The notes under the pieces are model-generated. The model did not search any database and had not been told where the DNA came from. It saw only the letters and a program-made list of their open reading frames with translations. Shown piece by piece: positions 1 through 8,464 of a stretch of 44,759 bases of DNA; the stretch's first letter is position 1; each line of letters opens with the position of its first letter. Made by a program: the position numbers and the translations under genes. Origin of the DNA: an uncultured Pelagibacteraceae bacterium (GTDB lineage Bacteria > Pseudomonadota > Alphaproteobacteria > Pelagibacterales > Pelagibacteraceae); contig CACHQZ010000006.1 of assembly GCA_902582165.1 (NCBI GenBank), positions 1 through 44,759 on the forward strand, written 5' to 3'.

Positions 1-789
1 GAAGATTTAAATAAAAAAGAACTTCAAAGTTTAGAAATAGCAGTTTTATATAGTAAGATACCAGATGAAATTAAAAAAGAAATTGTTCTTCCTTATATAT
101 CTGTAGAAAAGGATGAAGCAAGAATTAGTGTAAGAATAAAAGACTCTCTCCAAGACTTAAGAAGAAATGATTTAATTGAAAAAATAAATTTTGAATTAAA
201 TTCAAAGTTAGGTTTTGAAAAAGAAGAGTATAAACTTGCAGGTGTTTTGATTCTTTTTAATAATCTTTTACAAAGTCTTTTCAAATCCCAAATATTAACT
301 CTTGGAATTGTAATTCTTGGAATATTCTTAATGTTTTTTATATTATTTAGAAATATTACTTTGGCTTTAATTGGGGTTGTTCCAAATTTTTTAGCTGCAT
401 TTTTTATACTTGGTATTATAGGTCTATTGGATATACCTTTGGATATGATGACAATTACAATTGCCGCTATTACTATTGGAATTGCAGTAGATAACAGTAT
501 TCACTATATTTATAGATTTAGAGAAGAATTCGAATTAATTAAAGATTATAATAAAACTTTAGATCGATGCCATAGCACAGTTGGTGTTGCTATTCTAAAT
601 ACCTCAATTACTATTGTTTTTGGATTCTCGATTTTAGTTTTATCAAATTTTATACCTACAATTTACTTTGGGGTATTTACAGGTATTGCTATGCTTTTAG
701 CAATGATTTCCGTTTTAACCTTGTTACCAAAATTACTTCTTATTTTTAGACCTTTTGATAAAAATGTTAAAGATTTAATACGACCATGA
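1..789 (+). CDS. RND/MMPL-family membrane protein, C-terminal part (5' end outside window)
   Basis: The frame is open from base 1, so the gene begins before the window and only about 262 residues are visible. The first 80 or so residues are hydrophilic and fit the end of a periplasmic porter domain. They are followed by about five membrane segments, with the RND/SSD-like signature ITIGIAVDNSIHYIYRF in the middle; the Asp there is typical of proton-coupled RND and MMPL proteins. Such proteins export lipids, hopanoids or drugs from the inner membrane; the substrate cannot be told here. The stop overlaps the cvpA start in an ATGA, which implies translational coupling. Family is clear, function is open. 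Confidence 0.85.
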   Translation, partial: EDLNKKELQSLEIAVLYSKIPDEIKKEIVLPYISVEKDEARISVRIKDSLQDLRRNDLIEKINFELNSKLGFEKEEYKLAGVLILFNNLLQSLFKSQILTLGIVILGIFLMFFILFRNITLALIGVVPNFLAAFFILGIIGLLDIPLDMMTITIAAITIGIAVDNSIHYIYRFREEFELIKDYNKTLDRCHSTVGVAILNTSITIVFGFSILVLSNFIPTIYFGVFTGIAMLLAMISVLTLLPKLLLIFRPFDKNVKDLIRP

Positions 790-1325
790 ATTTTGGTGTT
801 TTAGTAGAGAAAATAAATTATTTTGATATTGCAGTATTAATAGTTGTTACATATTTTGTTATTCAATGTTCTTTAAAGGGTTTCTCCCTAAGCTTAATTT
901 CATTTATGAAGTGGGTTATTTCAACAATTGTAACAATTATTCTGGTTCCAAAATTTCAACCGATTGTAAGTGATTATATTGAGTCTGAGTTTATAAATAA
1001 TATTGGTTTGGGAGTTGCAATTTTTATTTTTACTCTCTTTTTGACAATTTTAATTGGTAAAGCATTGGGTAGAGCTGTTACTTGGACAGGGGTAGGTTCA
1101 ATTGATAAAGCATTCGGCTTATTTTTTGGTATTTTTAAAGGGTATATTGTTTCTGTGTGTATATTCTCTATATTAAATTGGTTTTATCCTTACAAAAATT
1201 GGGATATATCAGCTGAAGATGCAATTTCATTTAAATTAATTAAAAAAGGTAGTGATTTACTGGTGGAAGAGTTTCCATCTGGTGATGATTTTATTGATAC
1301 CAAAGAGAAAATTGAACAAATTTAA
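786..1325 (+). CDS. cvpA: CvpA family inner-membrane protein
   Basis: A 179-residue protein with four predicted hydrophobic segments (roughly residues 13-32, 36-56, 76-100 and 112-135) and a polar C-terminus, matching the length and topology of CvpA/colicin V production proteins. The family sits next to purF in many proteobacteria, as here, but its biochemical role is poorly known; it is linked to envelope stress and colicin V export in enterobacteria. Its start overlaps the upstream stop by four bases, and purF begins inside its last codons, so the three genes form one operon. Confidence 0.85.
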   Translation: MNFGVLVEKINYFDIAVLIVVTYFVIQCSLKGFSLSLISFMKWVISTIVTIILVPKFQPIVSDYIESEFINNIGLGVAIFIFTLFLTILIGKALGRAVTWTGVGSIDKAFGLFFGIFKGYIVSVCIFSILNWFYPYKNWDISAEDAISFKLIKKGSDLLVEEFPSGDDFIDTKEKIEQI

Positions 1326-2763
1326 AAAAGATAAGTTAAGAGAAGAGTGTGGAATTTTTGGAATTTCAAATCACGATCAATCCTCTGCATTAGTTGCTTT
1401 AGGGTTACATGCTTTGCAACACAGAGGTCAAGAAGGATGTGGAATAGTTTCATTTGATGGTAAAAATTACCACTCTGAAAAAAGACAAGGGCTAGTTGGT
1501 GATCATTTCACTAACCAAGACGTATTGAATAAATTACCCGGCAGCTTTGCTATTGGTCATAATAGATATTCGACTACTGGGGAGACTTCAATTAGAAATA
1601 TTCAACCTTTTTTTGCGGATTTACATATGGGAGGTCTTAGTATTGCGCATAACGGAAATCTCACTAACGCTTTGTTACTAAGAGAAAATTTGGTGAAAGA
1701 TGGAGCAATATTTAGAACAACTAGTGATACGGAGACTATTGTTCAATTAATTGCAAAATCAAAAAGACAGAAATTTGTAGACAAATTAATTGACACACTT
1801 TTTCAAATTCAAGGTGGATACTCACTAATATTAATGACTAATAAGAAACTAGTTGGAGTTAGAGACCCATTTGGAATAAGGCCTTTAGTTTTAGGTAAAT
1901 TAAATAATTCTTATATTTTTGCCTCCGAGACTTGTGCTTTAGATATTGTTGGAGCCAAATTTATTAGAGAAATCGAAAATGGAGAGATAGTTGTTATAGA
2001 GAAAAACAGTGTAAAAAGCATTAAACCTTTTCCTAAACAAAAACCAAGGCCTTGTGTATTTGAATATATTTATTTTGCAAGACCAGACAGTTTAATAAAT
2101 GGAATATGTGCCTATGAATATCGAAAGAAACTTGGTAAAGAATTAGCAAAGGAAACTGATGTAAATGCAGATTTAGTTGTTCCCGTGCCGGACTCTGGTG
2201 TACCTGCAGCTTTTGGTTTCGCTGAACAATCTAAAAAAAAATTTGAATTAGGTTTAATTAGAAATCACTACGTTGGAAGAACTTTTATAGAACCAACCCA
2301 AAATATTAGAAGTCTTGGAGTGAAGTTAAAACTAAGCCCTACTAAAACTGTTGTCAAAAAAAAATCAATTATTCTGATTGACGACTCCTTGGTAAGAGGG
2401 ACAACTTGCAATAAAATTGTTAAAATGCTCTATGAAGCTGGTGCTAAAGAAGTACATGTTAGAATTGCTTGTCCTGAGATTAGATATCCTGATTTTTACG
2501 GTGTAGATATGCCAACTAAGGAGGAATTGCTTGCATATAAAAAAAATGATTATGAAATGTGTAAACATATCAATGCAAAAAGTTTAAAATTTTTGAGTTT
2601 AAAAGGTCTATATAAAGCTTTAGCTAATAATCAAAGAAACGATAGTTATCCTCAATTTAGTGATCATTATTTTACAGGAGATTACCCAATTAGACCTTCT
2701 GATAACTTAGAGGGTTTAAAGATTAAACAGTTATCTTTGTTGAGCGGAAAATCTAATAATTAA
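1312..2763 (+). CDS. purF: Amidophosphoribosyltransferase (glutamine PRPP amidotransferase)
   Basis: Catalyses the first committed step of purine synthesis: PRPP plus glutamine to phosphoribosylamine. The N-terminal Ntn glutaminase domain starts at the nucleophile Cys in EECGIFGIS, and the PRPP-binding loop IILIDDSLVRGTT is in the C-terminal half. I chose the TTG at 1312: it follows an AAAGAG ribosome-binding-like stretch and gives a 12-residue propeptide before Cys13, as in Bacillus-type enzymes. ATG 1285 or a start at 1252 would add unrelated residues read from cvpA in another frame. The gene overlaps cvpA by 14 bases and the convergent bamB-like gene by 4. The C-terminal CxxCFTG motif of iron-sulfur-type PurF reads FSDHYFTGDYP here, so both cysteines are absent. 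Confidence 0.92.
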   Translation: MNKFKKDKLREECGIFGISNHDQSSALVALGLHALQHRGQEGCGIVSFDGKNYHSEKRQGLVGDHFTNQDVLNKLPGSFAIGHNRYSTTGETSIRNIQPFFADLHMGGLSIAHNGNLTNALLLRENLVKDGAIFRTTSDTETIVQLIAKSKRQKFVDKLIDTLFQIQGGYSLILMTNKKLVGVRDPFGIRPLVLGKLNNSYIFASETCALDIVGAKFIREIENGEIVVIEKNSVKSIKPFPKQKPRPCVFEYIYFARPDSLINGICAYEYRKKLGKELAKETDVNADLVVPVPDSGVPAAFGFAEQSKKKFELGLIRNHYVGRTFIEPTQNIRSLGVKLKLSPTKTVVKKKSIILIDDSLVRGTTCNKIVKMLYEAGAKEVHVRIACPEIRYPDFYGVDMPTKEELLAYKKNDYEMCKHINAKSLKFLSLKGLYKALANNQRNDSYPQFSDHYFTGDYPIRPSDNLEGLKIKQLSLLSGKSNN

Positions 2764-4088
2764 TTTATAACAACTAATTTCTTTCTTGTATCTATATAAT
2801 ACATCAAGCTATTAACAAAGCTTGGTCCTAAAAGTATCTTTTTTGGAAGCTTTATAATGTCTTTAATTTCTCCATAAATATAAAATTTAATAATGTGAGA
2901 ATTATCCAAATAGAAATAAAGATGATTATTGACAAGTCGATTTGATACAATATTTACTTTACTTGACTTTATTTTTAAGTAATCAGAAATTTTTTGGTTT
3001 ATATTAAAAGAGTAAATTATATCGCCGTCTTCAATATTAACACAGACAAGAAGATTATTTTTTGTTACTAAAAAGATATGATTTCCCGAGACTATAGGTT
3101 GGTTGTTCGATGAAATTGCAATTTTTTGTAAAGTAGCGCCATTTTTACTATCTAATATATATAAATAAAAATTTGTAGATATTACTAATTTTTCATTGTG
3201 ATACACAATGACTTGAGAATTAAATAAATTACTTAAATCATTGCTAAATGTTTCTTGCAAATTTATAAACCATTTTATTTTTAGATCTTCTAAACTAATT
3301 GAGTAAATAGAACCGAAGGTATTGAGAAAAAAAATATTTTTATCACTGAGAGATATATTATTTTTAAAATTGTTTTTTATAAGAACATCCTCTGTTGGAA
3401 ATTTCTTAATAATTTCACCAGCATTTCTATCAATAATCAGTAAGTTATTATCTTGATCAGCGACAATTAATTTGTCATCAGTTACTTTTAAATTTGACCT
3501 TAAGGGTACTTTGTTGTTAATGGCCCAAACTATCTTATTTTTTTTATAATCGTAAGCGTATATATAACCTAAATTATCCGAAATATACATAATTTGGCCT
3601 AAAGTAGAAATACTTAAATTTTTAGTTTGGTTTTTAAATTTTTTTCTATAAAAATTAAATTTTTTTAAAATTTTTTTTTCATTTAAAGAATAAATAATAA
3701 TATTACCATCAACATCACTAAAAAACATTTTGTTATCCTCTAAAAGAAAGGTATCGTTAACATTATATCGAGAGAGTTTTTTGGTAATTAACTCAGTTTC
3801 ACCCCTATCTTTATAGTAAAAATTTTCGTAATTATTGCTGCTATTGTAGTATTTATCTCGCCAAAATTTATTAGGTTTTGATGAATTTATGTTAAAAGTA
3901 TAATCTTTTTTTAACTCCAAAGTTTTATTAAAAATGATATCTTGGTTAACTTTGATTTTTTTGAAGCTCTTCAAAGGGTCTTTTTTTCCTAATGAGTTCG
4001 TCGGATTATTCCAAATGCCTGATCTATTATCAAATGAGCAACTTAAAAGAGAAATATAAATCAAAAATAAGAAAAAAATTCTTGTCAT
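2760..4088 (-). CDS. bamB: BamB-like PQQ/beta-propeller lipoprotein
   Basis: A 442-residue protein with a lipoprotein signal peptide; the lipobox LLSC puts the lipidated Cys at residue 17. The rest is rich in beta-propeller blade patterns (for example IYAYDYKKNKIVWAI and LLIIDRNAGEIIKKF) like PQQ-repeat proteins. BamB is the outer-membrane lipoprotein that helps BamA fold beta-barrel proteins. The adjacent YfgM-like gene supports this, since yfgM and bamB are neighbours in many proteobacteria. Last gene of the long minus-strand run; its stop overlaps the purF stop by four bases. The gene name is inferred from fold and context, as sequence conservation in this family is low. Confidence 0.75.
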   Translation of the reverse strand: MTRIFFLFLIYISLLSCSFDNRSGIWNNPTNSLGKKDPLKSFKKIKVNQDIIFNKTLELKKDYTFNINSSKPNKFWRDKYYNSSNNYENFYYKDRGETELITKKLSRYNVNDTFLLEDNKMFFSDVDGNIIIYSLNEKKILKKFNFYRKKFKNQTKNLSISTLGQIMYISDNLGYIYAYDYKKNKIVWAINNKVPLRSNLKVTDDKLIVADQDNNLLIIDRNAGEIIKKFPTEDVLIKNNFKNNISLSDKNIFFLNTFGSIYSISLEDLKIKWFINLQETFSNDLSNLFNSQVIVYHNEKLVISTNFYLYILDSKNGATLQKIAISSNNQPIVSGNHIFLVTKNNLLVCVNIEDGDIIYSFNINQKISDYLKIKSSKVNIVSNRLVNNHLYFYLDNSHIIKFYIYGEIKDIIKLPKKILLGPSFVNSLMYYIDTRKKLVVIN

Positions 4089-4096
4089 AAAAAAAA

Positions 4097-4609
4097 TTAT
4101 TTAAATTTTAAAATTTCATTTGCAAGTTCTTTGTAGTTAGATTGAGTTTTTGTTAATTTTTGAAGAATGGATATGGCTTCTTTTTTTTTATCTATATTAA
4201 TCAGATATAAAGCTTTTTTTAGTAAAATTAATTCTTTTTGCTCTTCCTCAATATTTAAATTTTCAATTATATCAAAATATTTTAGGATTTCGTTTGGATT
4301 TGTTTCTAAATTTTTTTCTATAATCGTGTAAAGAGATAATGGTGAATAAAAGTTATTTTTACTCATTATAATTTCTCTAAAAATTTTCAATGACTGATCA
4401 TTATCATTTAAAGATAAATATACACCTGCCTTTATATATTTTTCTGAAATTAATAGATTCTTTTTTTCTTTTGAAACATTCATTAAAAATATTCCAACTA
4501 TTGCTAAAAGTACAATAATAAAAAAAAATATTAACTTAAATTTATTTTTTCTATAAAATGATATCAAACTTTGTTTGAAGTCAATTTTGTTTTCTAAATT
4601 TTCATTCAT
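4097..4609 (-). CDS. YfgM-like tetratricopeptide membrane protein
   Basis: A 170-residue protein with a short cytoplasmic N-terminus, one strong membrane anchor at about residues 28-45, and a helical TPR-like C-terminal domain, the architecture of YfgM and alphaproteobacterial TPR-21 proteins. YfgM is an ancillary subunit at the SecYEG translocon that helps hand proteins to periplasmic chaperones. It sits 8 bases upstream of the bamB-like gene and overlaps the panB stop by 8 bases. The call rests on topology and neighbourhood more than on any diagnostic motif. Confidence 0.7.
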   Translation of the reverse strand: MNENLENKIDFKQSLISFYRKNKFKLIFFFIIVLLAIVGIFLMNVSKEKKNLLISEKYIKAGVYLSLNDNDQSLKIFREIIMSKNNFYSPLSLYTIIEKNLETNPNEILKYFDIIENLNIEEEQKELILLKKALYLINIDKKKEAISILQKLTKTQSNYKELANEILKFK

Positions 4610-5378
4610 TTAAAAAATTTTTGGTATTAGGAAATTTATTTTTTCTTACATCTTTACTATATTTTTCTGTAGCTTTTTCAATCACTCTATCTAGACGAGC
4701 ATATCTTTTAACAAATTTTGGGTAAAATCCGCTTAAGCCTAACATATCGTCCGTTACAAGAACCTGTCCATCACAATTACTTGAAGATCCAATACCTATT
4801 GTTGGTATTTTTAAAGCTTTAGAAATCACTTTAGATGTATTTGGTGCAACACATTCTAAAACTATTGAAAAGGCACCAGCTTTTTCGATATTTTTTGCCT
4901 CATTGAGCAATTTTTCCAATTTATGTTTTGAATTTCCCTCTAATTTAAATCTTTTTTTAAACTGAGGTGTAAATCCTATGTGACCCATAACTGGAATTTT
5001 TGATTTTACTAGTTCCTTTATTATATTAAAATTTTTATTATTACTCTCAAGTTTTACTGCGTCGCACTTTGTTTTTTTTAAAATTAATTTTGCATTTTTT
5101 TTTGCCATATCTTTATTTAAATAAGTATCTTTAGGCATATCGACAACTAAGAGAGAATTTTTTACTCCTTTTTTCACACTTATACTGTGTTGAATAATAT
5201 TATTTAAACTTATCGTATGAGTACTATCTAAACCGTACAAAACATTAGCCATTGAGTCTCCAACTAATATAATGTCACAATATTTATCTAAAATCTTAGC
5301 TATACTTTTAGAATATGCAGTAAGGCAAACTATTTTAGATTTATTTTTTTTTCTTAAGATTTTTCTTAGTTTATTCAT
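4602..5378 (-). CDS. panB: 3-methyl-2-oxobutanoate hydroxymethyltransferase
   Basis: Converts 2-oxoisovalerate to ketopantoate using methylene-tetrahydrofolate, the first step toward pantothenate and coenzyme A. The 258-residue protein carries the family motifs ILVGDSMANVLYGLDSTH (metal and substrate binding, about residue 38 on), GHIGFTPQ, and IGIGSSSNCDGQVLVTDD. The length is near the family norm of about 260-280. It lies between guaA and the YfgM-like gene on the same strand with 4- to 8-base junctions, so it is co-transcribed. No panC, panD or panE is in the window, so pathway completeness is unknown. Confidence 0.93.
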   Translation of the reverse strand: MNKLRKILRKKNKSKIVCLTAYSKSIAKILDKYCDIILVGDSMANVLYGLDSTHTISLNNIIQHSISVKKGVKNSLLVVDMPKDTYLNKDMAKKNAKLILKKTKCDAVKLESNNKNFNIIKELVKSKIPVMGHIGFTPQFKKRFKLEGNSKHKLEKLLNEAKNIEKAGAFSIVLECVAPNTSKVISKALKIPTIGIGSSSNCDGQVLVTDDMLGLSGFYPKFVKRYARLDRVIEKATEKYSKDVRKNKFPNTKNFLNE

Positions 5379-5382
5379 TATT

Positions 5383-6939
5383 TTATTCTAATTCGATAGT
5401 ACTCGGTGGCTTGGAGCTTATATCATATACTACTCTGTTAATACCTTTTACTTTATTGATAATTTTGTTGGAAATTTTATCCATAAAATCTTTTGGAAAA
5501 TTATAATAATCTGCAGTCATTCCATCCTCAGAGGTTACTGCTCTAAGAAGGCAAGTATATTCATAAGTTCTAGAGTCTCCCATTACTCCAACGGTTTTGA
5601 TTGGCAGTAAAGCAGCATAGGCCTGCCAAATTTTGTTATAAAGATTATTCTTAATTAATTCATTAATGTAAATAAAGTCTGCTTCTTGTAAAATCTTAAT
5701 TTTATCTTTTGTTATATTTCCTAATATTCGTATTCCTAATCCAGGTCCTGGAAAAGGATGTTTAAAACATATTTCCTTTGGTAAACCAATTGAGCTTCCT
5801 AAAACTCTCACTTCATCTTTAAAAAATTCTTTTAAAGGCTCTAACAACTTAAATTTCATTTTTTTAGGTAGACCACCAACATTATGGTGGGATTTAATTT
5901 TAGCAGTTTTGCTGCCTGAAATGGATCTACTCTCAATAATATCAGGATATAAAGTTCCCTGAGCTAAGAATTTAGCATTTTTATATTTTTGAGACTCTTT
6001 TTCAAAAATCTTAATAAAGAGTTTTCCTATAATTTTTCTTTTTTTTTCTGGATCTGAAATGCCTTTTAATTTTTTTATAAAGAGATTTTTAGAATTTACT
6101 AACTTTACATTAAGTTTAAGTTTATTTTTGAAAATCTTATACGTATATTGAAATTCATTTTTTCTCATCAGGCCCGTATCTACCATAATACATATTAAAT
6201 TTTTTTTAATCGCTTTGCTTATAAGTAAAGCTACTACACTACTATCTACTCCACCCGATAAAGCGCATATGACTTTATCTTTTTTTACAATTTTTTTGAT
6301 ATTTCGTATAAGTATTTTTTTTTGAGATTTAATATTCCAAGTTTTTCTAACTTTGCATATAGAAAATAAAAAGTTTTTAAAAATTTGTATTCCATTTTCA
6401 GTGTGAGTGACTTCTGGATGGAACTGAACCCCATAAATTTTTCTCTTAATATTTTCAATTATAGTCAGATTTGAATTTTTAGTAAAAGCTATGTTTTTAA
6501 AATTCTTTGGTAGTTTTATAACAGCATCCTCATGACTCATCCATACAGTTTTTTTATTTTTTAAGAAATTTTTTATTAGGGTTGAATTTCTTTTTTTATA
6601 AAGAAAAGATCTTCCAAATTCTCTTCTTTTTTTTGATGATCTTATTTTTCCCCCAAATAATTTAGCTATTAATTGCAAACCATAACAAATTCCAAGAATT
6701 GGAATTTTCATTAATAATATTTTTTTTGGAATAGTTTGAAATTTTTGCTTAGTAACTGTTGAAGGTCCTCCAGATAAAATAATACCTTTTATCATATCAA
6801 AATTTTTAATTTTTCGGATCTCGCCAGGTGTTATAATTTCTGAGTATACCCCAAGATCTCTTACTCTACGGGCAATCAGCTTAGTAACTTGTGATCCAAA
6901 ATCTACAATTATGATTATTTCTCTTTTTTGAAACTGCAT
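5383..6939 (-). CDS. guaA: GMP synthase (glutamine-hydrolysing)
   Basis: Makes GMP from XMP, ATP and glutamine. The N-terminal class I amidotransferase domain has the nucleophile Cys85 in GICYGLQL and the His174/Glu176 pair in VQFHPEV. The ATP pyrophosphatase P-loop SGGVDSS is at residues 228-234, and the C-terminal dimerisation domain ends in the conserved [11 protein letters not shown]. The 518-residue length is typical. It abuts the TPR gene upstream and is one gene away from guaB, so both steps from IMP to GMP are encoded in one run. Confidence 0.97.
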   Translation of the reverse strand: MQFQKREIIIIVDFGSQVTKLIARRVRDLGVYSEIITPGEIRKIKNFDMIKGIILSGGPSTVTKQKFQTIPKKILLMKIPILGICYGLQLIAKLFGGKIRSSKKRREFGRSFLYKKRNSTLIKNFLKNKKTVWMSHEDAVIKLPKNFKNIAFTKNSNLTIIENIKRKIYGVQFHPEVTHTENGIQIFKNFLFSICKVRKTWNIKSQKKILIRNIKKIVKKDKVICALSGGVDSSVVALLISKAIKKNLICIMVDTGLMRKNEFQYTYKIFKNKLKLNVKLVNSKNLFIKKLKGISDPEKKRKIIGKLFIKIFEKESQKYKNAKFLAQGTLYPDIIESRSISGSKTAKIKSHHNVGGLPKKMKFKLLEPLKEFFKDEVRVLGSSIGLPKEICFKHPFPGPGLGIRILGNITKDKIKILQEADFIYINELIKNNLYNKIWQAYAALLPIKTVGVMGDSRTYEYTCLLRAVTSEDGMTADYYNFPKDFMDKISNKIINKVKGINRVVYDISSKPPSTIELE

Positions 6940-7362
6940 TTATTTTTTAGATAAATTTTCAATTTCATTTTTTAGTTTTTTACTTTCGTTGCAAAATAAG
7001 TTACAAAAATTTATCAACTTTTCATTTAATTCTTTACTTTTGATATAATCTGAGGCTTCTAATTTTAATCTTGCTAAACTATATATAGCTTCCTCATTAG
7101 TTGGATTTAATAAAATAACTGTATTTAAATTTTGCTCCGCAAGTTTTTTTTTATCTAAATTTTTAAATATTTTTGCTAAATACAAATACGACATTTCACT
7201 TTTAGGATTAAAAACAATATCTTGCTCAAATTTAAATCTTGCTTCACTAAATTTTTTATTATTAAATAAATTTAAACCTTCTTGAAAATATTGGGTTTTA
7301 GCAAAAACAGGTTTAAAAAAAATGCTTATAATTAAAAATATTACTAAAGTTCTTATAGTCAT
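6940..7362 (-). CDS. Secreted small TPR-repeat protein
   Basis: A 140-residue protein with an N-terminal signal peptide (hydrophobic residues 6-20, likely cleavage after VFA) followed by about three tetratricopeptide-like helical repeats, including FNPKSEMSYLYLAKIFKNL and LNPTNEEAIYSLARL. It is probably periplasmic and probably mediates protein contacts. It sits between guaB and guaA, overlapping the guaB stop by four bases and abutting guaA, but nothing ties it to purine synthesis other than co-transcription. No specific family name recognised. Confidence 0.7.
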   Translation of the reverse strand: MTIRTLVIFLIISIFFKPVFAKTQYFQEGLNLFNNKKFSEARFKFEQDIVFNPKSEMSYLYLAKIFKNLDKKKLAEQNLNTVILLNPTNEEAIYSLARLKLEASDYIKSKELNEKLINFCNLFCNESKKLKNEIENLSKK

Positions 7363-8438
7363 AATTTATAATTAATTGTTTTTTGTGTCATTTCAACACT
7401 ATGTACCATACTCTCATAAAATCCTGCTTTTGTAATTTTAGTAAATTTAGCATTTTTTGTTATCTTACTTAAATTTTTAGCACCTATATAACCCATTGAT
7501 GACCGCAACCCTCCTTTTAGTTGAAAAATTATTTTGGATACACTGCCTTTATACTCTACTCTGCCTTCTACCCCCTCTGGAACAAATTTAGATTTATCTT
7601 TATGATTTTTTTGAAAATATCTGTTAGCTGATCCAGATGACATCGCACCGATTGACCCCATACCTCTATAATTCTTATAAAATTTTCCTTTAATCTTATA
7701 TTTCTTTCCTGGACTTTCATCCGTACCTGCAAAAATAGAACCCATCATTATAGCATCTGCACCAGCTGCTAGTGCTTTTGCGATATCCCCTGAGAACTTT
7801 ATCCCTCCATCAGAAATTATTTTTATATTTTTGTTTTTTATAGCATTTTTAACTTCCATAATTGCTGAAATTTGTGGAACTCCAATACCGGCTACCATAC
7901 GCGTAGTACAAATTGATCCGGGTCCAATTCCAACTTTTATAATATCTGCACCTGAATTGTATAACTTTCTTGCTGCTTCCCCTGTAGCTATATTACCTAC
8001 ACAAATGGGTATTTTGCTTTTAATATTTTTTAATTTTGACAAAGTCTTTAAAACTTTTTCACTGTGACCATGAGCTGTATCGATTACTATTAAGTCACAT
8101 CCGTTATCAATTAATGATTTTGCTCTTTCAATATCATCTTTGCTTGTTCCAACAGCTGCACCCACCAAAAGTTTTTTTCTTTTTACTTTAATTAACTCCT
8201 TTATTTGTCTTTTAATATTAAAATTTCTATGAATTACACCCATTCCGCCAGATTTTGCCATAGCTATTGCCATTTGTGACTCTGTAACTGTATCCATTGC
8301 TGAAGATAAAAATGGAGCTTTTAATAAAATTTTTTTTGTCAGTTGAACTGAAATTTCTACATCTGAAGGTAGAATATTTGAATATCGAGGCAGTAAAAGA
8401 ACATCGTCAAAGGTTAAAGACTCTTTAATTGTACCCAT
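7359..8438 (-). CDS. guaB: IMP dehydrogenase lacking CBS domains
   Basis: Oxidises IMP to XMP with NAD, the rate-setting step of GMP synthesis. Catalytic Cys177 lies in GIGPGSICTTR; LTFDDVLLLPRYS, SSAMDTVTE, GGMGVIHRN and the flap YRGMGSIGAMSSGSANRYFQ are all IMPDH-type. At 359 residues it is about 130 shorter than usual: the text runs straight from HRNFNIKRQIKEL (about residue 82) into KKLLVGAAVG (about residue 97), where the two regulatory CBS domains normally sit. GMP reductase also lacks CBS domains, but the motifs and the guaA neighbour favour IMPDH. The reading frame is intact, so this is a clean domain loss and not a broken gene. Confidence 0.92.
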   Translation of the reverse strand: MGTIKESLTFDDVLLLPRYSNILPSDVEISVQLTKKILLKAPFLSSAMDTVTESQMAIAMAKSGGMGVIHRNFNIKRQIKELIKVKRKKLLVGAAVGTSKDDIERAKSLIDNGCDLIVIDTAHGHSEKVLKTLSKLKNIKSKIPICVGNIATGEAARKLYNSGADIIKVGIGPGSICTTRMVAGIGVPQISAIMEVKNAIKNKNIKIISDGGIKFSGDIAKALAAGADAIMMGSIFAGTDESPGKKYKIKGKFYKNYRGMGSIGAMSSGSANRYFQKNHKDKSKFVPEGVEGRVEYKGSVSKIIFQLKGGLRSSMGYIGAKNLSKITKNAKFTKITKAGFYESMVHSVEMTQKTINYKL

Positions 8439-8464
8439 ATATACTTATAAACAATTTTTAAAAT

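Noticed and set aside
7359-8438. GMP reductase as an alternative to IMP dehydrogenase
   Set aside because: The length fits GMP reductase, but SAMDTVTE, GVIHRN and the YRGMGSIGAM flap are IMPDH-type, and guaA is in the same operon.
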